Positions 44,166 through 55,739 of a DNA stretch of 64,000 bases are shown one piece after another; the first letter of the stretch is position 1, and the number at the start of each line of letters is the position of its first letter. The notes beneath the pieces are model-generated. The model was not told the origin of the DNA, did no database searches, and saw only the letters and a list, made by a program, of their open reading frames with translations. The stretch lies in contig CM043966.1 of NCBI GenBank assembly GCA_014529385.2, positions 90,034,587-90,098,586 on the forward strand, read 5' to 3'. The translations under genes and the position numbers were made by a program. The DNA comes from Adiantum capillus-veneris. Its lineage: Eukaryota > Streptophyta > Polypodiopsida > Polypodiales > Pteridaceae.

Positions 44166-44323
44166 TGTGGAATGGCCAAGATACAACAGAAACACCTACG
44201 TCAGATCTACTCATCTTGTTATTCCCTGCTCGTGGCCTTGTACATATAGTTTTTCTCCTCACAAGCCAAGAATGGCTAGGCGCTCATCTGTTACATAACG
44301 GCCTAACTGATCCGGTATCCTAG
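44166..44323 (-). repeat. 5' LTR of the outer element
   Basis: It matches 35396-35552 at roughly 90 percent by eye. Its outermost bases are degraded: the expected terminal TG, read on the minus strand, has been lost, leaving CTAGGATACC. The duplication AGTAG (44324-44328) follows at once. Confidence 0.82.
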
Positions 44324-44328
44324 AGTAG

Positions 44329-44870
44329 AACATGTTTTAGAGGTTTTGAAGGCCATGGCTCCGCAAGGTCCATGTAGTGGTTTCTAAAGATAGTTGTTAC
44401 TCGAATACAATCTTTTTTTTTTTAAACTATTGGCTATTACAAATCCATCAATGATCTTGTGAATGACAAGTGCATATGGTAATTTAAGTGGATGGCTTCG
44501 ACTAGAACCCATGACGTGCCAATAGTCTAGCTATGATATTACACATAGCACATGGTGCTTGACATGCCATGTTTATTTTGCATTGGAGGTACTGGCTCTC
44601 AAAAGACCCACTGATTGGTTTCAGCCTCCAACTATTTATAAAATATGTTCCTATTCTCTACAGTAGCTTGCATTATATACACTTTGTGAGAAGCTTATTC
44701 TAAGTTTTTTTTCCTTTCTTGATAACATGTATGTTTGAAGATTTATGTTTATCGAATTTTGAATTTTCAAATAGCTTGCAACAATTGGTAGAGATTGTAC
44801 TCACTTTTCTTTTCATCTTCCTTTGGCACTTCTTTATTCAATGGATATAATTCTTTTGATTTTCATGCTA
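44329..44870. other. Unassigned DNA between Gypsy and Copia remnants
   Basis: No gene is supported. The right part may be the U3 of the Copia LTR that ends at 45121, but its left edge is not identifiable. Confidence 0.4.
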
Positions 44871-45121
44871 TAAAACTTATATGTGAAGTCTTTAAATGGT
44901 TTCTCAATTGATTATTTGTCTCGGGCAGGAAAAGAAGATTATGCTACCATATTTTAGGATCATTTCCTCGTTAAGAGGATTTTTCCCTACGGCTTGTTTA
45001 TATGCCGATTACCCTATCTTTGTATTAGCACACTCAATAATACAACTTTGTGTTGTGTGTTCTTGAGCTTCTTTTTATTTGCCCCATCTTTGTGTGCATT
45101 CATGCAACCGTATTTTCAACA
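44870..45121 (+). mobile_element. Copia LTR, 3' portion, plus strand
   Basis: The sequence ends TTTTCAACA at 45121 and is followed two bases later by TGGTATCA (45124-45131), a decayed initiator-tRNA-Met primer site. Its 3' segment (CTTTGTGTTGTGTG...TTGAGCTTC) resembles those at about 14930-15003 and, in reverse, 51052-51150. The left boundary is approximate. Confidence 0.6.
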
Positions 45122-45505
45122 ATTGGTATCAATGAAGGCTTAGGCATCCCAACTAGTGTTGCTGGCATCCTCTTGGCTCATGTTCTCAGATTGTAGTAAT
45201 TTTTTGTGAGCGTTCATAGGGTGCAATAATCTAAGGACTAGAATTTTGATATTGGGTTTCTTGAACTTTTGATTCGGGTTCATTTCGACCTTCGTTTCCA
45301 CTACTTGTAGTACTGCGCAAACAATCTTGTCCTTTTGTGCAAGCTTTTAAACAATACAAATGTTTGCAAAACATACACTTTGTAGTCTATTGTGGGTTGT
45401 GATGTATAGCACAGGTTAGTTTTATGCAATTCTTCCTCTATACATGTAACTTTTGCATCAAGTGTAGTCATCGGCCATGGATGACAAAAATGATGTTTTT
45501 GTATA

Positions 45506-46890
45506 ATGTCTAACAAGGATACATTGGATGGGGACAACTACCCACTTTGGGTATGCATGGTGCAACATGTCCTTGTTGCAATTGGTGTTTGGACATTGTG
45601 TGCCGTTATGAGGTTTTGTGGATGATGGTGCATATTCTTGCAGTTCTATTGCTAGGGGTTGTTTTGCCTAGTGTTGAGTAAACACATTGGGATGCTAACG
45701 ATGCACAGGCTCATGCATTAAATGCACTTTCTCTTAAGCATTACTTTATCCACACATTCATTCGTCACAAACGAAAGAACAAGCATTAGATGGTTTAGCT
45801 TCTTTGTATGAAGGTTTTAATTTGGCAAAAATTGTTTACTTGAGTAAGGAGCTAGATTCCAGGGGTAATGTATGAGGAGAATGATATCGATGTATTGTTT
45901 GAGGAGATTAAAGATCTCTATGAGCGATTAATTGCCATTGGAAAATCATTTCTGATGGTACTGTTGTACAAATTGTTCTTGGCTCATGCATCAATTTCTC
46001 TCTCTCTTAAGCATTCCGTTATCCACACATTCACTCAGCACAAACAAAAAGAATAGGCATCGGAGGGTTTAACTTCTTTGTATGCAAGTTTTAATTTGGC
46101 AAAAATTGCTTACTTGAGTAAGGATCTAGAATCCAAGGGTAATGTCGAGGAGAATGATATTGATGTATTTGTTGGGGAGATTAAAGATCTCAATGAGCAA
46201 TTAATTGCGATTGGAAAAATCATTCTTGATGGTACTCTTGTGCAAATAGTTCTAGATGCTTTGCACAGTTTTTATCAAATTTTTACCTCAACCTTTAGGC
46301 TTGCGATAAAGAATAAACTTGATGATGTGAAGTTGGATGGTCTTGTCAATGTATTGTTGCAAGGCGCTCACTCTAGAAACACAAGGCTAAGAAGCATGAT
46401 GTTGTGGTTGCACAACAAAAGAATAATACCATTGTTGCCACTTCCAATGCTTTCACATGGTAGAAGGTCTGCCTCCATAATTGAATCTTCTTCAACTTCT
46501 TCAAATAACAATAGATTTGAGAAGTCTGGTGACGAAGGCAAGAAGGAAGTTGAAATGTCAAAATAATGTAGGAAACATGGTCATCTCATCAATAAATATC
46601 CTAAGCTTAGCGCTAAAGAGTCTCATAAGAAAGTGGCAACCGCAATCATAATGGATGCTTCTTCAAATGAAACTTTGGCAAGTGTTGTGTAGGATGTAGA
46701 ATGGGCTTTTAGTACATATGTAAATTGCAACTAATTAGTTCATGATGCATGGATTGTAGAATTCGTGGATCATGTGTGGTACCTTGATAGTGGTGCAACT
46801 AAGCACATTGCGTCTCATCATGATGTGTTCACTTCTCTTGAGACTATCCCTAATAGGAATATTGTCACATTGTCGTGATACTTCGCATCT
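45506..46890 (+). pseudogene. Copia gag and protease remnant, with internal duplication
   Basis: A gag start MSNKDTLDGDNYPLWVCM lies at 45506. A gag core (LTVQIVLDAL-like wording, AIKNKLDDVKLDGLVNVLLQ) runs to about 46400. A knuckle-like CRKHGHLINKYP (about 46570, second half only) and a retropepsin start WYLDSGATKHIA (about 46780) follow. The frame is broken many times, and a 273-bp segment of gag is duplicated. No integrase or RT follows, so the element is truncated near 46890. Confidence 0.75.
45711..46256 (+). repeat. Diverged 273-bp tandem duplication in the Copia gag
   Basis: 45711-45983 and 45984-46256 align throughout, sharing TTTAATTTGGCAAAAATTG and GAGGAGAATGATAT. Mismatches are frequent, so the duplication is old or predates the insertion. 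Confidence 0.75.
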
Positions 46891-48470
46891 ACAATATGAA
46901 ATATTGCAATGAAAGTGTTTAGAGAACTTTGGCGAAGTTTTGGTTTATATGCATAACAAATGTGGTGCTTGTATGTGTATGTAAAGTGATGCGATGGTTT
47001 ATGAAGAAAACAAAAATCAAGAAAACAAAGAGAGAATAATAGGAAAGCTTTTTGCTATTTTAATGAGGGAGATTGACTTGGGTCTCAAGAAAGGAGAAAA
47101 AAAATAGGAGATTGCTTTTGTGTATAAAAGGGAAGGGATCTCCCATGCAAGTGATGTGTTGACTATGAAATTTTTTGGTAGAATTTGTTTTTTGAAAAAC
47201 AACTCACCTAAGAGGCAAAAAAGCATCGTTTTTTTTGTACGTTTTAGCATTTGACGCGTGGAGTCAAATTTGAGAGAGAATACCATGTTTGGTTTCTTCT
47301 TCTTATTGATCTTTGTACAGAAAGGATAGTTTTGTGGAGTCAAAGAGTTATCTCTCACCATTGAGAAGTGCTCACGGGCTTCCAGAGTTGCATTATTCCA
47401 TCGATGATAACATCATCCACATCGTAGGCTTGGAGTTGGTTTTTTTGAGTTTTGGGAACCGGATTGTATTTTTGTAGGCTAATGAAGCTTGTTAATTTCT
47501 TGGGTGAACTTTTTGAGGTGTATGCCTACGGATTTTGAGCATATAGTTAATTACTTTCGTCTGGATCATTAGATTCTTTTGGTAAATTCTTTTTTAATCA
47601 TCTTAAATTATCTCTATTAATATATAGTTAGTTAAATTCTTCATTGAATATTGTCTTTACACTTTTAATTATTTCAACTTAAGTAACTTATGATTATAGG
47701 CTTGGTGCCCACTCAGTCTCCCCTCGAGTAACAACTTTCATGACATCTTTTAGGTGAACCCTATGCAAAATTGATTGAGGGGAGAAGAGTAAACTATGTT
47801 GACGAATGGAAATGATATTAGCTTACAATTGAGTGTGCAGCAATTTGTAGCAATTTCACATTAGCATCATCAATAGGTGATAAATTAGATGTGACAGTTT
47901 CCATTGGAGACTCAAGCATAGATGATACAACATAGTCAACTAATGTTAGAAATAACCATGAAATGTACATCATTTTTTTTTAATGGTCTGATTTTCAAAA
48001 CCTTGTCAATCAATTCAAAACTATTTGATTGAAGGCAAAATTGGAATGGCAAAGCAAGAGCAAATAGATGAAGCAAAGTCAATAGTATTAGAGATACAAT
48101 ACACACTGAGAGGGAACATGGTCGATGGGTATGATCCAAAAAGATTATATCTCGCATGTTAAAAGTCATAGATTAAGTCCAAGGAAATATCGAATGATGG
48201 GATGATCCCTAGATTTTGAGCAATCAATGGTTCCAAATTTGTGTGGGCAAGTTCAAGAGCTTGCCAAAGCATATGGAGACTACTGGGAGGATTTTGAAGA
48301 AGTTGTTCTACAAATAAGTATGCATTATATTGACCTAGAAATGGAGCAATTTGCTTCTAGAGATGCAAAGGTTCTAAAAGAATAATGGAACCAATTATTG
48401 AAGTAAATTCCATGTTATGAAAATATTCGTTCAAAGCATGTCTTGGACCGAAAACAAGTCCAAGGGGAGC
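46891..48470. other. Unassigned DNA
   Basis: No recognised gene. A TATAAAAGGG motif at about 47125 is a good TATA match but has no gene beside it that I can support. Frames at 47017-47361 and 47936-48169 lack domains. Confidence 0.4.
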
Positions 48471-48479
48471 TCGCATGAG

Positions 48480-51045
48480 AGGATTATGTTGCTTGTGGTA
48501 GAGGTTTGGTGAAAATGTTAGCAGGGTTATCTAAAGTCAAGATGTACTCTAGCCAGATAGAGCCATCCTTGGTCTTCTCACAAAAAAAATGGTATTGTAA
48601 CTCTATATGCTTGGTCCAGGCATGAAACACGGGGTTCCTTGTAATGGCTATACAACTCTGGTAGTCAAAGCATATGATGATTGTCTGCTAGGGAAATCCT
48701 ATCTTTGAAAGTAGCCTTTGAATACACACTAACTCACATGTAGCACTACAAATAGCCATGTACTCTGTCTCTATGGAAGATAAGGCAAATGTTGGTTGTT
48801 TCTTGTTGCTCCATTAAATTCCTCATGAGCCAAAAGAAAGATGTAACCTACAGTCGGCCATCATCCGTCTGTATCTCCACCCAAATCTGAATCACTCCAT
48901 CCTTGTAGAATGATCTGGGGGTCTGTACCTCTGTCGCATGGTGAATTCCTAATGACTTGGTCGCCTTTAAATATCGCAGAGTCCAAAGAGCCTACTCCAA
49001 ATCTGACTTGGTAGGTCTCTACATGAAAGAATTGATAAATCCCACCAGGAAACTGACATCAAACCGTGTCTTGAGAACCCACATAAGAGAACCAACCAAT
49101 TTTTGATACTTTGTAGCGTTTGCTACATCTGGTGAATCATACTGTGACAAATTTTGATTGGGATCCATAGGGATTGAGATCGGTTACACTCAATCATACC
49201 AATTGCTTCTAGCAACTCTTGGATATAGTGAGAAAGAAAGATGCCCACTATGTCTGCCATATCTCCAATCCAAGAAAGTAGTGAAGTAAGCCAAGATCTA
49301 TCATCTCAAACTCCTTAGCCAAGGTCTCCATAGTAGTGTAGATGTGCTCAACATGGCTACTTGTAATCACAAGATCGTCCACATAGAGGATAAAAAGTGT
49401 CACCAATTCTCCCTCATGGTAAATGTATAAATCTGGGTCTACAGAAGATCGTCGAATGGAGTGTTGTAGAACGAAAGAGTCTATCTTCTAGTACCACTCT
49501 TGAGGGGCTTTCTTCAGGCCATGGAGAGCCTTTAGCAATCTATAAACCATGTTGTGAAGTGTTGATCCCTGAATCCTAGAGGCTTCTCCACATAAACCTC
49601 CTCCTCCTCTAAGTCACCATTGAGAAATGACAAAACAACATCTATTTGAAACACGGGCCACCGCAGCAAGGGAAAAAACTATTTGAATGGTCGTCATTCT
49701 TGCAGTCGGTGCAAAAGTCTCGTCATAGTCCACACTAGGTTTTTGAGAAAAGACCTTGGCAACTAGTCTTGCCTTGTGCTTGTCCAAAGAACCATGAGAT
49801 TTGTACTTGGTCTTGTAGACCCATTTAACACCAATCACTTTCCACTTGGCAGATCATGGAACCAACTCCCAAGTGTTGTTCTTCTTGAAGGAATCAAGTC
49901 CTTTTTGCATGGCCAACTTCCACTTCAGTTGTGAAAGCACCTCCTCAATTGTCAGAGGATCTTTGTCCTTGATCACTATTGACATCAAAGTATAGTTCAC
50001 CTGTAATAAAGTCTCATCTATCTTAGCAAGTTGAAGTTGCAAAGAATGTCATGTCGTACCAGCTTCACGCCAATTGGGTGAAAATTTTGAAGTTATTGAA
50101 TCTCGCAAGGTCTCCAATAGCCACTTTGGTAACTTGTCTAACTTGCTCCCCAAGGGAGAAGCTGCTACCATGTCTGTCTCTAACTCTACACTATGATGAA
50201 AACCACTATCATCTTCATTATCTAGAATGGGTGCATTCTCCTCCAAAGCCTAATGGATAGGGGTAGGAGAAGAGGATTCATCAAGAGGCAAAACAAAATA
50301 TGGGTCTCAAAATATTGGCAAATCAGGGGTCATGGTGGAAGACTTGGGAGAGGAAGCCCTCTCTAAAGGCAAAAACTCGTTGAAGACAACATAATAGCTA
50401 AGTACAACATCCTTCTTCTTTGGATCATAAAGTTGATATCCCTCAAAATGATAAGTATCCAACAAAATACACTCTCTTGGACGTGGGGTCAAACTTCCCC
50501 CTCTGCTCCTTTGGTACATGGACATATGCATCACTCCCAAAGATCCAAAAATTAGAGACGTCGGGTTTCTTAGCAAAATAAGGTTTGAACAGGGTCTTGC
50601 CTAGAGGTGAAGAGGTTGGAGATTGGTTTATGGTATGAACTACTGTCGCAACTTCCTCCGCTCATAAAGACTTTGGCAAGTCTCGATGCTCAAGCATGGT
50701 TCAAACCATTTCTACTATTGTTGTATTCTTATGCTCCATGACTCCATTTTGTGAAGGAGATCCAGTATTTGCAAGCTCTCGCTTAACGCCATTGTCTACC
50801 CAAAAGTGAATGAATGCTTTGGAGTTAAACTCCCCACCTTTGTCCAATTGAATAGTCTTCAACACTTGATTGCTTTTCTTCTCCGCAAGAGAACACCAAT
50901 TTTTGAAGAGACCAAATGACTCATACCAATGCTATAGAAAGTATGCCCAAGTAAAGTGGCTGAAATCGTCCACCAGCAATATGGAATAGAGAACCTTGCT
51001 AAGGGAATGTGTCTACATAGGTCCACAAAGGTATCTAATGGGTTT
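48480..51045 (-). pseudogene. Copia pol remnant: integrase core, RT, RNase H (minus strand)
   Basis: Reading down from 51045: an integrase core with DDFSHFTWAYF, a QLDKGGEFNSKAF acidic site and SPSQNGVMEHKN (about 51000-50730); a conserved linker (GSDAYVHVPKEQRGKFDP, about 50560-50480); an RT start (WKLAMQKGLDSFKKNNTWELVP, KWVYKTKYKSHG...KARLVAKVFSQ, VDYDETFAPTARM); a catalytic YVDD at 49385-49374; and an RNase H end (ITRNPVFHAWTKHIELQYHF, about 48640-48570). Stops and shifts separate all parts. Gag, protease and the integrase zinc domain are missing. The Copia order INT-RT-RH is kept. Confidence 0.85.
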
Positions 51046-51051
51046 TATAAA

Positions 51052-51698
51052 TGTTGGAATTGGGATTGAAATAATGCACACACATCTTGGAGAAGATGAA
51101 GAAGCTCAAGGCACACAATAGACAGTGTATTGCTTAGTGTGAAAATATAAAAATAAGTTAGCCCTAGAATGATGGGAGTATATACAATGCATGGGAAAAA
51201 AGACCTCAGAAAGAAGAAGGCTAAGTGGAAACGAGGAGTGGAACTACACGCTTGAGCTCCCTCTTACACAACTGCTCACTAGCTCCACCATATTCCCTTC
51301 TTGCGTATCATGAGTGGCCATGGATCTGACAAGGGAGGATGTGGCTCTTGAGGTTCCAAGAAGACAATGCCCATCTTCTCCTACCATAGATCTCTTTGTG
51401 GTTTTTGCAAGGGGGCACCCATATGGATTCTCCTCTTACATTGTGCTTGTTGGGATTGTTGGAGTATTGGGCCACTAGATTGTAGATAAAGGGGGTAGAG
51501 TCAAATTTGGTTGATGCATGACTGCCTTGCTCATAGATTTTGTGCATGAATTGTAGGAGGTTGTGAAGCTTGAAAAGGCTACTTGTAGACAATGGACAAG
51601 ATACATGACCTACTACTATGTAAGCTATGCAGTGGGGTAATGGAATGGTCATGCAAAAGTCACACCTGATGCGACAAAATCTAGTATAGTGAGTAACA
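51052..51698 (-). mobile_element. Copia LTR attached to the minus-strand pol remnant
   Basis: The plus strand starts TGTTGG at 51052 and a matching AACA end occurs at 51698, giving a possible LTR of 647 bp with terminal TGTT/AACA. Read on the minus strand its end (CAATCCCAATTCCAACA) resembles the segment near 14990-15003. The integrase remnant begins only a few bases away, with no primer site or gag between. The right boundary is tentative. Confidence 0.5.
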
Positions 51699-52685
51699 AT
51701 ATTTAAATTACACCATGACTAAGTTGAATAAGCAAGAAGAAGATAAGATATAGTTGCAAGGTAGTTGGTTAAGAGCTCGTTCAAATCTTATGAAGCATGA
51801 TCTTTTTTGTTGCTATAAGAATTCCAGTTGTTGTAACTAAGGTAAAATGTACAAAGCCTATTCAAAGAGGCTTGATTCTAGAAAATCAATGATAACTTGC
51901 CCAATTATAGCAAAGGTTGGTATTTCTAAAATCTTAAGCACAACATTACTATAGCTTGGAATTTTCAAAACTGAACTCGAGTAAAAATCGATCCCGCTAT
52001 TTCCTGTTGCATTTTTCACAGTTACTTTAATTTACAAAAATAATTAAAAGCTTTTAGTAATTATTAAAGCACAAGAATTTTATCATAACCTACTAGATAA
52101 GTTCCAGATATTTATCGATAAAGCAGAAAATGGGCTTGAAAATTAGCAGAGTTGAAAATTAAAGTAGGCAGGTGCTAGGAGGGGCCATCATGGACCTGCA
52201 AGAGATAGATTTAGGAGCATGTAGTGCTAGTTGGAGTTGGGGGACTGCTTGAGCTGCAAGAAACTGCCAAACACAGACCTTGTGGCCAGGAAAAACTATA
52301 AATAGGACCTTAAGCTTCACAATTGCTCTCAGATTCAGAGTCTTGGCCAAAAATCTCTCGTGCTTAGAGAGATCCTTCATGGAAATCACTAAGAGAGCAA
52401 AAACTCTAGTGGTTAAGCGAGGTAATTAGTGCTAATCTCAGTTAATTAGTAAATGACATTAATTAATGTCTATTTTTTTTTAATTATCTCATTAATTAGA
52501 GAAGATTAAACCTTTCTTCTCTTGATTACCCTCTTATATATTATTAGATTGATGATTACTCAATCATTAATTATGATTATTAATCTAATTAATTATTGAA
52601 CTATATTAGGTCTAAAATAGATTAATTTTGACCTTAATTAAAATAATAATAATTAATCTTAGCTAATTGCAAATTAAATATTTAG
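51699..52685. other. Unassigned AT-rich DNA
   Basis: No gene is supported. AT content rises from about 52400, leading into the tandem array. Confidence 0.5.
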
Positions 52686-52689
52686 ATTT

Positions 52690-54020
52690 GGTGCACAGTA
52701 ATAAGAATCTTTGGGAATTATGTCATAATTTTCTAGTTATTTTTATTATTTAATTAAGTAGAATCTGTTTGTTTTAAGATTAATATTAATAGAAAAATAA
52801 AAAAAAGTTTTATTAATTCATAAAATAATTATCAAAGATAAATTATGATGTTAGAAACTTGTGATAAATGAGGTAAAATTAATAAATTAATTTTAGTAAT
52901 TATCTTGATTTAAAAATCCTATTTTTTGTTAAAATTTAATCAATATAATTAGCAAACATATTTAAAAGTTAATAAAATAATAATTTAAGAAATATCTAAA
53001 TGTTAAAAGCCCATGATAATTATCTCATATTTAATTAATTAGTTTTAATAATTATTTGACTAAAAAACTCTATTTTTATATAAAATTTAATCAAGATAAT
53101 TAGCAAATATATTTAAAAGATAATGAGAAATTTATCAAAGAAATATCTAAGTGTTGAAAACCCAAGATAATTAGCTCATAAATAGTTAGATAATTTTAGT
53201 AATTATCTTCATCTTTTTTATTGGAAATTAAACAAGATAAGTAGTAAATATATTTAAAAGTTAATGAGACATATATATCAAAGAAATATCTAAGTGTTTA
53301 AAGCTTGAGATAATTAGCTCATCAATAGTTAATTAATTTTAGTAATTATCTTAGTCTTAAAACCCTAATTTTGGCTGAAAATTAATCAACATAATTATCA
53401 AACTTGTTTAAAAATTAGTAAGATAATTATCAAAGAAAGATCTAAGTGTTAACAACCCATAATAAATAGATCATATCTAGTTAATTAGTTTTGATAATTA
53501 TCTTGGCCTAAAAACCTATTCTTTATTAAAAATTAATCTAGATAATTAGCAAAAAAAATTATAAAATATTTTTTCAAAAAAAGATCTAAGTGTTAAGAAC
53601 TTGAGATAAGTAGATCATAAATAATTTATTTATTTTTGTAAGTATCTTGGTTTAAAATTCTTATTTTTATACTAATTACTCAAGATAATGAGCAGACATG
53701 TTTAGAACTTAATGAGATATTTATCAAAGAAATATCTTAGTTTTGAAAACCTAAGATAACTAGCTCATAATAGTTAGTTTATTTTAATAATTACTAGCTC
53801 ATAAAACTTTATCAAGATAATTAGCAAATATGGTTAAAAGTCAGTAAGATAATTACCAAAAAAATATCTAAGTGGTAAAAACCCGTGATAATTAGCTTAT
53901 ATTTAGTTAATTAGTTTTAGTGATTATCGTGGCTTAAAAACCCTATTTTTGGCTAAAAATTAATGGGGATACATAGTAGATCTATTTAGAAATTTTTGAG
54001 ATAATTACAAGAAGTATAAT
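52690..54020. repeat. AT-rich tandem array, about eight diverged units of 145-150 bp
   Basis: The landmark AATATCTAAGTG (or AAGATCTAAGTG) recurs at about 52991, 53142, 53285, 53437, 53581, 53731 and 53863, with one weaker unit before. Spacings are mostly 143-152. Each unit also carries GATAATTAGCTCAT, TTAGTAATTATCTTG and AATTAGCAAATATATTTAAA in the same order. Units are diverged but collinear. No ORF is present. Confidence 0.88.
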
Positions 54021-55700
54021 ATATTATTTAAAAGTTGAGATAAATATATCTTCATGAGAAAATTCCCATAATAAAGATTAAGCCAAAAATAAGTCATTTT
54101 GGGACTTAATTAAAAAGAAAAAAATAGAAAAAGTACTCTCAAAATTTATGAGATAATTAGTAGAGCTTAGAAACCCTATAAGGAAGCTAGGGTAAAAATA
54201 TACTACATATATCAATAATTAGAAAATCACTATGTTGAGGAGTTACTAATTCTGATAGTTTTCAAAAATTAGTCATGAATTCTTATGGCTAAACTAAGGT
54301 ATAAAGAGTTACAAAACCGATATTAAACCGCAAGAATCTTCTATAACCAATTAAGTTACCCCAGGGGTCTAAAAATTAGGTTAAGTCATGGAAGTACGTT
54401 ATGGAATGGTAAAATTAAAATTTGATAATTTACCTAATTATTAGGCGTCCTTTTTATAAGGATAAAAGTCATGGCTCCCAAGAGGACCCAGGCAAACCAA
54501 CCAACTAAAGAAGATGATAGCATTACAAAGAGGGCCAGGACCTCACACGATCACGAGGCCGGACCAGCAATAGGCCTACGGACGAGAGTGTTCGGGTCCA
54601 AGAGCTTTAGCAGATACCTGATCAGTCCCAAGTGGGTCTTCGTTATAATTTAAGTTATAAGTAATTCAAATTCTTTTTTAAGTGATAACATTGCATCCGT
54701 TAAAGAGTGGACAAGGACTTAGGAAAGGATAAAATTGGCCGAAAATCAGAAGGGTATATTCCAAGAAACCAACGTGCATTTTTTTGTAATATAGGAAAGA
54801 ATTGGTTGGGTTAGCCTCATTGCTCTAGGAAAGAAATGGTTGATCATCCTTAAGACAACTTGTCTCAAGACACCTCTGATTCCTTGAATATTTTCACTTC
54901 AGGTGATGAGTAATGATGGATTTTCAGCCACCACAGATGAATCGGTTACCCCCATGTACGAGGAGTTTTTACCCTATACATGTGTATGTTTGTTTATATA
55001 TCTTAGGATGTCATTTTTATCCTAGGAGAACCACCCGGTTATATGGGCAACCAGTTTTTGTATATGGGCGCCCCAAACTTTGGGTGATGTTTTTTCACCC
55101 TGAACTATGAATAAGAAAGGGTGTCGTTTTTCACCCATGTATAGGTGTGCTTGAGACAAATTGAGTGACGATACCTTATGTTACGTTTAAAGATGCTTGT
55201 TTGCTAAAGAATGTTTTCCAATACTGTTTTCAATACTTGTTTTAATGAATTACTGTGTTAAAAAGTTAAAAGGAACTATTATTTTAAATGTTAAAAGAAG
55301 GTGGTAGTAATTAAATAACAAAGAAGCATGTGTGAGTGTGGGGTGGTAAGTGTGGATTGACTAAGGTTATTGATCATGGACGAGTGGACCTGATTAGTCA
55401 AGTAACTATCCATTCCCACTCACTAAACATTAGAAGACTTCTTCAATGGAAGAGGAGTCCACCAGCGGTTGTGCCCTCACTCACGTAGAGAGAAAAAAGC
55501 GTTGGACCGTGTTGGTTATGTAAAGCCACTTAGGACTAGCCTCTCTAAACCAGCTTAGGGCCGCATTGGTTTGGTCGTTTTAGTCTACTTAGGTCCAAAT
55601 ACTTAGGGTTTGTCCGCTTCAAGTTGGTCATGTAAGGCCCTTAGGATTAGGTCTGAGTTAGTTTGGTTGTTTTAGTCTGCTTAGGGACCAAGGTTAGCCT
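54021..55700. other. Unassigned DNA
   Basis: A 60-codon frame at 54471 (MAPKRTQANQPTKEDD) has a basic start like some gag or nuclear proteins but no further support. At 55511-55690 two diverged copies of a unit of about 112 bp (TTGGTTATGTAAAGCC... and TTGGTCATGTAAGGCC...) lie in tandem just before the TATA-like box at 55705. Confidence 0.45.
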
Positions 55701-55704
55701 TAAC

Positions 55705-55712
55705 TATAAATA
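55705..55712 (+). promoter_or_regulatory. TATA-like box upstream of the hairpin array (TATAAATA)
   Basis: TATAAATAGG is a full match to the plant TATA consensus. It lies about 35 bases upstream of the first hairpin arm. A transcript started 25-35 bases downstream would begin at the array edge. There is no protein-coding gene beside it. Promoter function is inference. Confidence 0.4.
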
Positions 55713-55739
55713 GGCAAGTGGGCAAGTTGTATACCAAGC

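Larger units (their letters stand above)
35396..44323 (-). mobile_element. Short-LTR Gypsy element (minus strand) interrupted by an inverted, permuted copy of itself
   Basis: On the minus strand the order is LTR (44323-44166), gag 5' part (44064-43682), a foreign inverted block (43681-39290), the rest of gag, then protease, RT, RNase H and integrase (to about 35709), and LTR (35552-35396). Excluding the block, the element is about 4.54 kb with LTRs of 157-158 bp, small for Gypsy. The duplication AGTAG flanks the whole. The two LTRs differ at more than ten positions, so this is an older insertion than the other two Gypsy elements. The block is listed separately. Confidence 0.85.

Noticed and set aside
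35391-44328. Simple tandem pair of Gypsy elements with a later inversion
   Set aside because: An inversion within a tandem pair would leave breakpoints in gag on both sides of the inverted block. The block instead starts and ends in integrase and is one unit long.
47115-47140. TATAAAAGGG as a gene promoter
   Set aside because: Good TATA match, but no gene or LTR structure could be placed beside it.
54471-54653. 60-codon frame MAPKRTQANQPTKEDD... as a gene
   Set aside because: The basic start resembles gag or nuclear proteins, but nothing downstream continues the similarity and there is no promoter or splice support.
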